Below are positions 1 through 6,680 of a stretch of 31,073 nt of DNA, piece after piece. Source of the stretch: CAZDXJ01 sp964509475. GTDB lineage: Bacteria; Pseudomonadota; Gammaproteobacteria; Methylococcales; Methylomonadaceae. Every line of letters begins with the position of its first letter. Positions within the stretch are counted from its first letter, which is position 1. The notes beneath the pieces were generated by a model. The model made no database searches and was not told where the DNA came from. It saw only the letters and a list, made by a program, of their open reading frames with translations. The translations under genes and the position numbers were made by a program. Where the stretch lies: assembly GCA_964509475.1 (NCBI GenBank), contig CAZDXJ010000022.1, positions 1 through 31,073 of the forward strand. The letters are read 5' to 3'.

Positions 1-47
1 GCAAATTGGATAATTTCCATCTTGCGATTGATATGGAGAGATGGTAT

Positions 48-929
48 CTACGAACTTTTCAATTTCCCCCGTCGTTCAGCAAATTCATGCAGTAACAATG
101 CGGATAAAATCAGCAACGTTCCCGCCACAACTTTGGAGGAAACCGGTTCCTGATTGATAAAATGCCCCAAAAACAAGGCCAGCACAGGCGAAACCAGCGT
201 AATCAACGCCACCCGGGTAGCACTGAGTCGGGTCAATATATAATAATACATGGCAAATCCCGCCGTAGTCGCGACAACCCCCAGATAAACAATGGAAAAC
301 AGCGCCTTGCCGCTTACATCAACAGGCCAATGGGCATCGGCCCAGAACCAGCTTATCCAATAAACCGGAACGGCGAACAGCAGCCCTCCCGCCACTTGGG
401 ATAAAGCCGGTATTTTGGCACCAATACGCTTGACCCAAACCGCACTGGCCGACTGCAAAAAAGCCGCCAACAAGACGGCGGTCATCCCCAAAACCGCCGA
501 CCGGCCCAGTTGCAGGGCCGAACCAAACATTATCGACAAACCACTAATACCAAAAAAATAAGCTGCTATTTTCCCCCAGGCCAAACTTCTCTCTCCCAAC
601 CAAAGAGCGGCCAGCAAGGCGGTCATCAGCGGTGTCAAACCAAACAAAACCGAAATCCAGCCGGAGGGAATAAATTGTGCGCCCCAATAAACGCACACCA
701 TTGCACCATAAATTTGCAAAGCAACAGCAAAATAGGTTTTACGCGCCTGTTTGTGCCAAACCAAAGGCCTGCGTAACATCAGCAACAGTAACAACATGCA
801 GACGCCGCCAATCGACATTCTGCCGGTAACGCCAAATAAAAACCCCGGCCCCTCGCCGCTCCATTTAATGGCCAATGGCGTTGTCGCCCAAAGCAGAACC
901 ACTCCGATATACGCCAGCAATACACGCAT
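48..929 (-). CDS. EamA/DMT-superfamily permease (drug/metabolite transporter)
   Basis: A 293-residue, strongly hydrophobic protein of the EamA (DMT) family, an inner-membrane exporter of small metabolites or amino acids; the substrate cannot be read from sequence. About ten membrane segments form two homologous five-helix halves (about residues 3-138 and 148-282). The N-terminal half opens with LLWATTPLAIKW and the C-terminal half carries the LVSPVLALFLGHFI pattern typical of EamA repeats. The length fits the family. The tail is a short basic cytoplasmic end. The ATG lies 12 nt after the rubredoxin stop on the same strand, so the two are probably co-transcribed. No clear Shine-Dalgarno precedes it. 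The family is secure; the function is not. Confidence 0.9.
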   Translation of the reverse strand: MRVLLAYIGVVLLWATTPLAIKWSGEGPGFLFGVTGRMSIGGVCMLLLLLMLRRPLVWHKQARKTYFAVALQIYGAMVCVYWGAQFIPSGWISVLFGLTPLMTALLAALWLGERSLAWGKIAAYFFGISGLSIMFGSALQLGRSAVLGMTAVLLAAFLQSASAVWVKRIGAKIPALSQVAGGLLFAVPVYWISWFWADAHWPVDVSGKALFSIVYLGVVATTAGFAMYYYILTRLSATRVALITLVSPVLALFLGHFINQEPVSSKVVAGTLLILSALLLHEFAERRGKLKSS

Positions 930-941
930 TACAAAAATAAA

Positions 942-1115
942 CTACAGCCGTATCACCTTGAAAAAACTTTTTGGCGCCCCACAGACCGGGCAAACCCAAT
1001 CTTCAGGAATATCCTCCCACAAAGTTCCCGGAGCAATGCCACTATCGGGATCGCCTTTTGCTTCATCGTAGATATGTTCACATTCCAGACATTGATATTT
1101 TTTCAGTTCAGCCAT
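942..1115 (-). CDS. rubredoxin
   Basis: A 57-residue rubredoxin, a small Fe(Cys)4 electron carrier. Two CxxC knuckles bind the iron: CLEC (Cys9, Cys12) and CPVC (Cys42, Cys45). The aromatic and acidic core (YDEAKGDPDSGI, WEDIPEDWVCPVCGA) is classic. I chose the ATG at 1115 rather than an upstream start at 1145. It has GGAG seven nucleotides upstream and gives the normal family length (about 54 residues), whereas the longer version adds ten non-homologous residues. It is followed within 12 nt by the EamA gene. Rubredoxins feed electrons to AlkB-type hydroxylases, and one such gene lies at 9715-10758 on the other strand. A functional link is only a possibility, since rubredoxins have many partners. 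Confidence 0.96.
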   Translation of the reverse strand: MAELKKYQCLECEHIYDEAKGDPDSGIAPGTLWEDIPEDWVCPVCGAPKSFFKVIRL

Positions 1116-1179
1116 TGTCAGTCTCCAAAACACACAAAAATGCACATACGGTTATACCGCGCGGCACCGGGCAAGCGTT

Positions 1180-1240
1180 GCGGTTCCGGCAGGCGTTTCC
1201 CGGCCGGTTCATTTTCCACATCCATAGCCGTACAGAATAT
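1180..1240 (-). repeat. Partial inverted copy of dispersed repeat R1
   Basis: Read on the minus strand, this segment matches the start of repeat R1 (copies at 8799-8929 and 11406-11532). It shares the TGGAAAATGAA core, AACGCCTG and GCCGGAACCGC blocks. By eye, about 26 of the first 33 positions agree, followed by an internal deletion of roughly 20 nt. It is shorter and more diverged than the other two copies and is the only one in this orientation. Confidence 0.6.
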
Positions 1241-1315
1241 CACGGCCACCAAGTTAATAAAATGTGCGTTCGATGCCTGCCTGACGGCAGCCAGACCGGT
1301 GCGGGTTGTTACATT

Positions 1316-1362
1316 GTGCGGATAAATCCAGCTCTTCAATGAAGGGCTGGATAAATCCGCAC
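1316..1362. repeat. 47-nt near-palindrome (REP/MITE-like)
   Basis: The arms 1316-1331 (GTGCGGATAAATCCAG) and 1347-1362 (CTGGATAAATCCGCAC) pair with two central mismatches. The core CTCTTCA-ATGAAGGG also pairs with one mismatch. Relatives sharing the GTGCGGAT and/or CCAGCCCTTC hairpin core occur at 2090-2130, 8940-8958, 9329-9356 and 12059-12086. It is flanked at 1247-1315 by a diverged version of repeat R3. Confidence 0.75.
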
Positions 1363-1460
1363 CCACCAGCAAAACAAACAGCGGGTCTATGAAGATTTGC
1401 ATGGATAATATATTCTAAGCGATGGAATATCATATTTTACAGATAAGGGGGGATCTGCTC

Positions 1461-1580
1461 ATGAACAGCACGGAAATATTTACGTTGGCCTTGGGATTGA
1501 AATCGGCTTGGGAAATAAAAGATGTTGAACTCTTGATCACTAACGATCATGTAGCTGGCAGCCATCACCCCGGAAAATGA
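1461..1580 (+). pseudogene. ISL3-family transposase, N-terminal remnant
   Basis: The ATG at 1461 is preceded by a purine-rich GGGGGG ribosome-binding stretch (about 1446-1451) and opens a 39-codon frame. Its first 25 residues (IFTLALGLKSAWEIKDVELL pattern) look like the start of ISL3-family transposases, which begin with a short '(I)F..ALGL..PW.V..VE' segment before the zinc-finger. After about codon 26 the similarity stops and the frame runs into unrelated sequence. The rest of the transposase, about 400 residues, is missing. The break coincides with the start of IS110-derived DNA, so the two insertion sequences appear nested. Recognition rests on a short motif remembered from the family, so confidence is moderate. 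Confidence 0.5.
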
Positions 1581-1592
1581 AAGATACTATAC

Positions 1593-1764
1593 AGGAGACA
1601 GCGGAGCGAGGTCGATCAAGTTTTTAGCGATTTAATCCTGATAACTAACGTGACCCGTGGCCATTGCCCGTACCCCGGAATGCATCGTAAAAAGAGCGCA
1701 CAGTAATAGGGTCGAGGTGCGTAGCGCCTCAGAGCAAAATCAAGGGTCACATCCGCTGTCTCCT
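1593..1764 (+). ncRNA. Structured RNA candidate, possible IS110 bridge-RNA relic
   Basis: A 172-nt segment upstream of the truncated IS110 transposase is closed by a perfect 13-bp pairing of AGGAGACAGCGGA (1593-1605) with TCCGCTGTCTCCT (1752-1764). Nested inside are GTGACCC (1650-1656) with GGGTCAC (1744-1750), and a 7-bp hairpin 1714-1720/1724-1730 with loop GTA and one G-U pair. IS110-group elements encode a roughly 170-180 nt guide (bridge) RNA in the non-coding end before the transposase. Position, size and nested stems fit, but the internal guide loops were not identified. It could instead be an ordinary inverted-repeat leader. Confidence 0.4.
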
Positions 1765-1796
1765 TATCACTTGGTTTACACTATAGGAGGAATACC

Positions 1797-2054
1797 ATGG
1801 AACTCGAACCAATCTATCGTTGCGTAGCGGCTCTGGAGGTTCATCAGGCCAAACTCACGGTCTGCGTTCTGTATGAGGACGATGCCGGGGAAACCCGGGT
1901 TGAATTACGGGAGTTTGGCGGTTTCAAACGGGATCGCAGAGCGATGGCGGAATGGGTCGCCTCATTTAACCCGCAACAAGTCGTGATGGAAAGTACGGGC
2001 ATTGTCAGTGATATTCACGGAAAATCAGCCCGCGCCATCATTAAGTTAAGAAAA
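1797..2054 (+). pseudogene. IS110-family transposase, internally deleted and truncated
   Basis: An ATG with a textbook AGGAGG six nucleotides upstream starts an IS110 DEDD-type transposase. Residues 1-69 cover the RuvC-like N-terminus, including the ALEVHQ segment and VVMESTGI. The catalytic Asp of the usual LDVHK motif reads Glu here (Glu14). After Ile69 (about 2003) the sequence jumps in frame to VSDIHGKSARAIIK, which belongs well downstream in intact family members. That indicates an internal deletion of many codons, estimated at about 100. The match ends near 2050, where repeat R3 begins; the frame then drifts to a stop at 2112-2114. The serine-containing Tnp20 domain is absent. The gene is dead. 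Confidence 0.82.
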
Positions 2055-2124
2055 TATGATTTGGGTGTCGATGCGGCTTGTCGTACTGTGCGGATTTATC
2101 CAGCCCTTCATTGAAGGGCTGGAT
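2041..2124 (+). repeat. Repeat R3, left copy, with terminal palindrome
   Basis: Positions 2041-2097 match 9159-9217 at roughly 90% in the same orientation (shared blocks include TTGTCGTACTGTGCGGAT). R3 ends in a perfect 13-bp hairpin, ATCCAGCCCTTCA (2098-2110) and TGAAGGGCTGGAT (2112-2124) around one T. This copy lies just upstream of the four-gene cluster; its partner lies just downstream. Confidence 0.8.
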
Positions 2125-2155
2125 GAGTGCGGCAATGTTGCTCGAATTAGTACGT

Positions 2156-2161
2156 TATACT
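2156..2161 (+). promoter_or_regulatory. Possible -10 element (TATACT) for the 2197-8832 cluster
   Basis: TATACT matches five of six sigma-70 -10 bases. It would place a start near 2168, about 29 nt before the first gene of the cluster. No good -35 box lies at 16-18 nt spacing, so support is weak. The position directly after the repeat/IS remnants means the cluster may be driven from mobile-element-derived DNA. Confidence 0.28.
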
Positions 2162-2196
2162 GCTCAATTTGGTACAGAAAACAATTCAAACAAGCA

Positions 2197-2877
2197 ATGG
2201 CAAACTTCAATATACATTTAACAGTCGCGGCTTCCACCAGCGCCGCCGCGGCCTTCGGTATCTGGTATTTACGGTATGCAGGCTGGAACGAAGCCGGTAT
2301 CTGTTTTTTGCTGGGAACATTTGGCGGCCTGTTACCCGATATCGATGCCGATAATTCCATACCGGTCAGATTGGTATTTATCCTTTTGGCGTACGCCAGC
2401 GCGACCTTTGCGCTGCTTTTTATGTACAGCCAAGTTACCATATGGACGTTATCGGCATTGTGGGTTACAGTCTTTATTCTGGTTCGTTACCTGGTGTTCG
2501 CGATTTTTATTCGTCTTACAAAACATCGTGGGATTTTTCATTCCCTGCTAGCAGTTGTTTTCATGACACTTTTGGCCGCATATCTCAGCTATTTCGTATT
2601 GGCAAACAACCGACATGTTGCCTGGTTACACGGCTATTTTATTGGGTTTGGATATTTTGTACATTTGTGCCTGGATGAGTTGTACAGCATCGATTTAAAA
2701 AATGCCCGGATAAAGCGATCGTTTGGTACGGCTCTGAAATTGTTCAGCCTCAATAATCCAGGCGCTTCGTTATTGATGTTTGTTCTGGCTGCGATTTTAT
2801 TCATACAACTGCCTTCGGCTGAATTTGATCTGGAATTTTTTGTCTCAAAAATAACTCTCTGGTTCAAAACCGGATAA
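2197..2877 (+). CDS. DUF457/YdjM-type membrane-bound metal-dependent hydrolase
   Basis: A 226-residue integral membrane protein of the DUF457 (YdjM-like) family, predicted metal-dependent hydrolases of the inner membrane with no settled substrate. Candidate metal ligands are PDIDAD (Asp48, Asp50, Asp52), KHRGIFH (His110, His115) and HLCLD (His156, Asp160), set between about five hydrophobic helices. I chose the ATG at 2197. The open frame extends back to 2056, but that extension translates the R3 repeat and palindrome, not family sequence. No strong ribosome-binding site is seen. It is the first gene of a same-strand cluster; the radical SAM gene starts 38 nt after its stop. YdjM itself is an SOS gene in E. 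coli, so a role in the pathway is inferred only from proximity. Confidence 0.8.
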   Translation: MANFNIHLTVAASTSAAAAFGIWYLRYAGWNEAGICFLLGTFGGLLPDIDADNSIPVRLVFILLAYASATFALLFMYSQVTIWTLSALWVTVFILVRYLVFAIFIRLTKHRGIFHSLLAVVFMTLLAAYLSYFVLANNRHVAWLHGYFIGFGYFVHLCLDELYSIDLKNARIKRSFGTALKLFSLNNPGASLLMFVLAAILFIQLPSAEFDLEFFVSKITLWFKTG

Positions 2878-2915
2878 CCGGCACAATCGCATGTTACAAA
2901 ACCGTCACAATCACG

Positions 2916-4913
2916 ATGCCCGAAACAATCGCTCATAAAGCCATCCTGATTTATCCTGAATTTGACACCCAGGATACATTCTGGAGTTATGAGCGCAGTC
3001 TCAAGATGTATTCGCCACCCGGTGAGTTTGGCCTGCCAAAGCGTTTGCTGCCACCTTTAGGCCTGATGGGGTTGTACCGGTATCTGCGACCGTTTTACGA
3101 ACAAATCCAGTTGATCGACAGAAATGTCGATCCAAGACCTTTTTCCAGCCTGATTGATTCGGCCGATCACATCTATCTGGGCGGTATGCTGACCCAGGAA
3201 AAAGCACTGACAAAATACGCCGCCCTGGCCAAACAGGCCGGCAAAAAAATTATCGTTGGCGGACCGGTTGTCGCCCGGGACTCGCCAATCGCCGATATCG
3301 CCGATTATCTGGTCGAAAATGAAGCCGAACAGGTGATTGATGAGGTTTTGCAGGCACTAAGAACAGGAGAAGGGAAAAAATTCTACCGTAGCGCTTATGT
3401 TGATGCGGAAAATTTTTTTCAACCGGATTTTTCATCCATCAATATGCAAAATTATGTGCATATGGCGCTGCAAATCAGCCGGGGTTGCCCCGAGAACTGT
3501 GAATTTTGTGACGCCCCGGCACGCTTTGGCAAAAGTTACCGGGTAACCCCCTGGGAAAAAACCGCCGACGCCTTCAAGCAAATGCTGGAACTGGGCTGGA
3601 AGGGACCGGTTTTCATTGTCGATGACAATTTTATCGGCAATCCAAAAATAGCGCTTGAAGTACTGAAAAAACTTTACCAGATCGGTGAAACACTGGGTTT
3701 TCATCACAGTAAATATACCGAATTGACCTTAAGACTGGCGGATGACTTACCCATTATGCGGCAATTGCGTCATTGGCTGCGCCGGTGCTGTTTTTTTAAC
3801 GGCTTTTACGGCGTCGAAACACCGAACAAAGCGGCGCTTCAGGAAACCGACAAACGCCAGAACTTGCGCGGTGACAAAACCTTGACCGAAAAACTGACCG
3901 CCCTATCCCAATACACCGGTTCCGGGGTCATGATGGGCATCATCTACGGTTTTGATCACGATACCGAGACCAGTGCCGATGAATTGATCGAATTTGTCAA
4001 CGCAAGCAATGTGCCCATCGTTATGGCCGGTTTGTTAAATGCACTGCCTGGCACGGATTTACTGACCCGCCTGCGCCGTGAAGGCCGTTATCTGGAAGCC
4101 AGCAGCCGCAACAATTCAGACGGGGTTATCAATTTCATACCGTACAATTTTTCAGTCCAGCAAGCGGAACGGAATTATCTTCGGATAATGCAGGCCATTT
4201 ACAGTCCCGAGGCTTATTTTGCCCGGGTCATGCGGCATCTGCAATTGATCGACCCGAACTTACAACACAACCCGCGCCCGCTGTCTGAAAAACTGGCTTT
4301 TCTGGCTAAAATTATGAGCCGGGAAAACGCGGCCATTTACTGGCATTATCTGCCCCAGGCCCTGCGTATCGCAAAAAGGCGGTTTGCCGTCAACAGCCCG
4401 CAATTCAATGCCTTGTTCGCCGAATACATCGCGCTTTGTGGTCAATACACGCATTTCGTCGGCCAAATCCGGAAATTGGCAGAAAGGTTCACAAACAAAC
4501 CCTGGCAACCCTGGCAACAAATTTCCTGGTTGCAAATTCTTGCCTCCGATATCGATCGTGTTGAATTGCTGGCTGCCGATCCATCATCACCGCTACTGGA
4601 CAAAATTCAGCTTCACACTCGCATCCAATACCCGTTGCGGGGAACCCGCCTGCAAATATTTCAGTATCTGGCCGAACCCTATATTCTGGAAGGGTTTAAA
4701 AACCTGCCCAATCACAAGCTTCCGGGTCTGGAACAGTTTATCGATATCGAAATCAACGCATTCCGCCGTGTGTACACAACCCGGCCCAATATCCTGAGTT
4801 CATTCGCGGAACTGGAGCATTTTCTCAGAGACGGAAAACGGCGGCCAGCGGATTATCTGCAAAACATGCGCCGGCGCTACCGAAAGGCTTTGGCCATTGC
4901 TCAATATACTTGA
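2916..4913 (+). CDS. B12-binding radical SAM protein with DUF4070 (HpnP-like class B)
   Basis: A 665-residue radical SAM enzyme. Residues 1-150 form a cobalamin-binding Rossmann domain (IYPEFDTQDTFWSY, then PPLGLMGLY, GKKIIVGGP). The radical SAM core carries CPENCEFC (Cys191, Cys195, Cys198) for the 4Fe-4S cluster, followed by VFIVDDNFIGN. A DUF4070 segment follows (MGIIYGFDHDTE, GLLNALPGT, DGVINFIPYNF). This architecture is that of the hopanoid C-2 methylase HpnP and relatives, which transfer methyl groups from methylcobalamin or catalyse other radical rearrangements. The final 160 residues or so extend beyond the usual roughly 500-residue length, and I do not recognise them. There is an 18-nt gap to the carbamoyltransferase gene. 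Class is certain; substrate and reaction type are unknown. Confidence 0.9.
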   Translation: MPETIAHKAILIYPEFDTQDTFWSYERSLKMYSPPGEFGLPKRLLPPLGLMGLYRYLRPFYEQIQLIDRNVDPRPFSSLIDSADHIYLGGMLTQEKALTKYAALAKQAGKKIIVGGPVVARDSPIADIADYLVENEAEQVIDEVLQALRTGEGKKFYRSAYVDAENFFQPDFSSINMQNYVHMALQISRGCPENCEFCDAPARFGKSYRVTPWEKTADAFKQMLELGWKGPVFIVDDNFIGNPKIALEVLKKLYQIGETLGFHHSKYTELTLRLADDLPIMRQLRHWLRRCCFFNGFYGVETPNKAALQETDKRQNLRGDKTLTEKLTALSQYTGSGVMMGIIYGFDHDTETSADELIEFVNASNVPIVMAGLLNALPGTDLLTRLRREGRYLEASSRNNSDGVINFIPYNFSVQQAERNYLRIMQAIYSPEAYFARVMRHLQLIDPNLQHNPRPLSEKLAFLAKIMSRENAAIYWHYLPQALRIAKRRFAVNSPQFNALFAEYIALCGQYTHFVGQIRKLAERFTNKPWQPWQQISWLQILASDIDRVELLAADPSSPLLDKIQLHTRIQYPLRGTRLQIFQYLAEPYILEGFKNLPNHKLPGLEQFIDIEINAFRRVYTTRPNILSSFAELEHFLRDGKRRPADYLQNMRRRYRKALAIAQYT

Positions 4914-4931
4914 TTCAAGCTACAGTGGGTC

Positions 4932-6680
4932 ATGAAAAAATATTATATCGGTTTGTCAGTAAGCTACCACGATCCGGCATTGGCGATTATTGATGCCGAA
5001 GGCCGGGTTCTGTTTGCCGAAGCGGCAGAACGCCATTTGCAAAACAAACGCGCCTTGAACTGCCCACCGGACTCATTGACACGCATGGCTTCGCTTTTAC
5101 AGCAATATTGCCCGCAAGCCGGCCATATTACGATTGCCCTCAACTGGCGCAAAAAACGCCCGCTTTATGAAACCTTGCTGGCCCATTCCGGTTTTTTAAG
5201 CGCACCCGGCCTGTTGAAAAAGGGTTTTAAACGATTGCGATCACCGCTGGAAAATTATCAATTACACCATATGATAGCCTGCCAGCGTGCCGCAATACAC
5301 AGCGCCGCCGTGAATCTGGTGCGCATTATCCAGGAACAGCTTCCCGATTGTACGATTGCCTTCGCCGATTTTGATCATCACCGCACCCACGCCGCCATGG
5401 CGTGTTACAGCAGTCCTTTCACGGAAGCGGCCTGCGCGGTTATCGACTCATTTGGCGAAAACGGCTCAATGGCTTTTTACCATTACCGGAACGGGCAATT
5501 GCAATGTCTGCATGAAAGCCGAGGCCCCGGCAGTCTCGGTTTTTATTATATGAAAATAACCGAATTATGCGGTTTCGACTGGTTAAAAGGCGAAGAATGG
5601 AAAGTCATGGGGCTTGCCCCTTATGGCCAACTGGATAAGGAATTGTACGGGCTGTTGACCGACATTATTCGTGTTGACGGTTTTGTTTGCAAACATTCAT
5701 CACGGCGTTTATTCCAACAACTCGACCAGCTGCAACGTTTCCGGCGACAACAACAGGCACCGGATCAACAAGCCGCGAACCAGGCTTATACCGGCCAACG
5801 GGTATTTGCCGAGTTGATGGCCAAAGTATTGCAGCATTTGCACGAGGTCACCGCTTGCAAACAACTGACCCTGGCCGGTGGCTGCGCCTTGAACTCCGCG
5901 TTCAACGGACAAATCACCCAGCGCACCGGTTTTCAAAACGTCCATATTCCATCAGCGCCGGCCGATGATGGCACGGCACTCGGGGCGGCCTGGCTTGGCT
6001 TGCATCAGGAACATCCTGAATTACCCAAACAAGCCGCCCGCTTGTCGCCTTATCTGGGTTCATCAATGGATATGGCGGCGCTGGATAATGTGCTGCGATT
6101 CAACCGCTGCCTGGACATCGAATATTTACCGGATACGATTTGCCAGGCGACGGCAAAATTACTGGCACAAGGCCAACGGGTTGCCTGGGTTCAGGGCCGG
6201 GCTGAGTTCGGCCCCAGAGCCCTGGGCAATCGCTCGATTCTGGCCGATCCCCGTGATGCGGCCATGAAAGACCGGATCAATGATAACATCAAGTTCCGGG
6301 AAAGCTTCCGCCCGTTCGCCCCGTCGATATTGGCGGAATACGGCGCCGATTATTTTGAAAATTACCAGCCTTCGCCTTATATGGACAAAACCTTGAGCAT
6401 TCGTCCAGCGCGTCGATCCGCAATACCGGCGGTTTGTCATGTGGATGGAAGCGGGCGTTTACAAACGGTAGAAAAACAGGCGAACCCGCGCTTTCATCAA
6501 TTGCTGAGTCATTTCCACCAATTGACCGGCACACCGGTTTTACTCAACACCAGTTTCAATGTGATGGGAAAACCCCTGGTGCATTCGGTGCAGGATGCCC
6601 TGTCGGTTTTTATCAGCTGCGGCCTGGACGTATTGGTGATCGGCGATTATTTAATCCGCAAACCCCGCGATGCCCACTGA
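4932..6680 (+). CDS. NodU/CmcH-family O-carbamoyltransferase
   Basis: A 582-residue carbamoyltransferase of the NodU/CmcH/TobZ family. These enzymes use carbamoyl phosphate and ATP to make carbamoyl-adenylate in the N-terminal Kae1-like domain, then pass the carbamoyl group to a hydroxyl of an acceptor. The metal-binding motif is DHHRTHA (His149, His150, His153), followed by a DSFGENGS nucleotide loop and KGEEWKVMGLAPYG. The C-terminal domain has QGRAEFGPRALGNRS (421-435), KFRESFRPFAPS and LLNTSFNVMGKPLV. All hallmark motifs are intact and length is normal, so it should be active. Family members modify Nod factors, cephamycin, tobramycin and other secondary metabolites; the acceptor here is unknown. 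The gene overlaps the next by 11 nt. Confidence 0.95.
   Translation: MKKYYIGLSVSYHDPALAIIDAEGRVLFAEAAERHLQNKRALNCPPDSLTRMASLLQQYCPQAGHITIALNWRKKRPLYETLLAHSGFLSAPGLLKKGFKRLRSPLENYQLHHMIACQRAAIHSAAVNLVRIIQEQLPDCTIAFADFDHHRTHAAMACYSSPFTEAACAVIDSFGENGSMAFYHYRNGQLQCLHESRGPGSLGFYYMKITELCGFDWLKGEEWKVMGLAPYGQLDKELYGLLTDIIRVDGFVCKHSSRRLFQQLDQLQRFRRQQQAPDQQAANQAYTGQRVFAELMAKVLQHLHEVTACKQLTLAGGCALNSAFNGQITQRTGFQNVHIPSAPADDGTALGAAWLGLHQEHPELPKQAARLSPYLGSSMDMAALDNVLRFNRCLDIEYLPDTICQATAKLLAQGQRVAWVQGRAEFGPRALGNRSILADPRDAAMKDRINDNIKFRESFRPFAPSILAEYGADYFENYQPSPYMDKTLSIRPARRSAIPAVCHVDGSGRLQTVEKQANPRFHQLLSHFHQLTGTPVLLNTSFNVMGKPLVHSVQDALSVFISCGLDVLVIGDYLIRKPRDAH

Noticed and set aside
1118..1402. 94-codon minus-strand open frame
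   Set aside because: It translates the partial R1 copy and the near-palindrome, has no family character and overlaps the rubredoxin ribosome-binding region.
2056..2196. N-terminal extension of the membrane hydrolase
   Set aside because: These codons are the R3 repeat and CCAGCCCTTC palindrome read through; the family fold begins at 2197.
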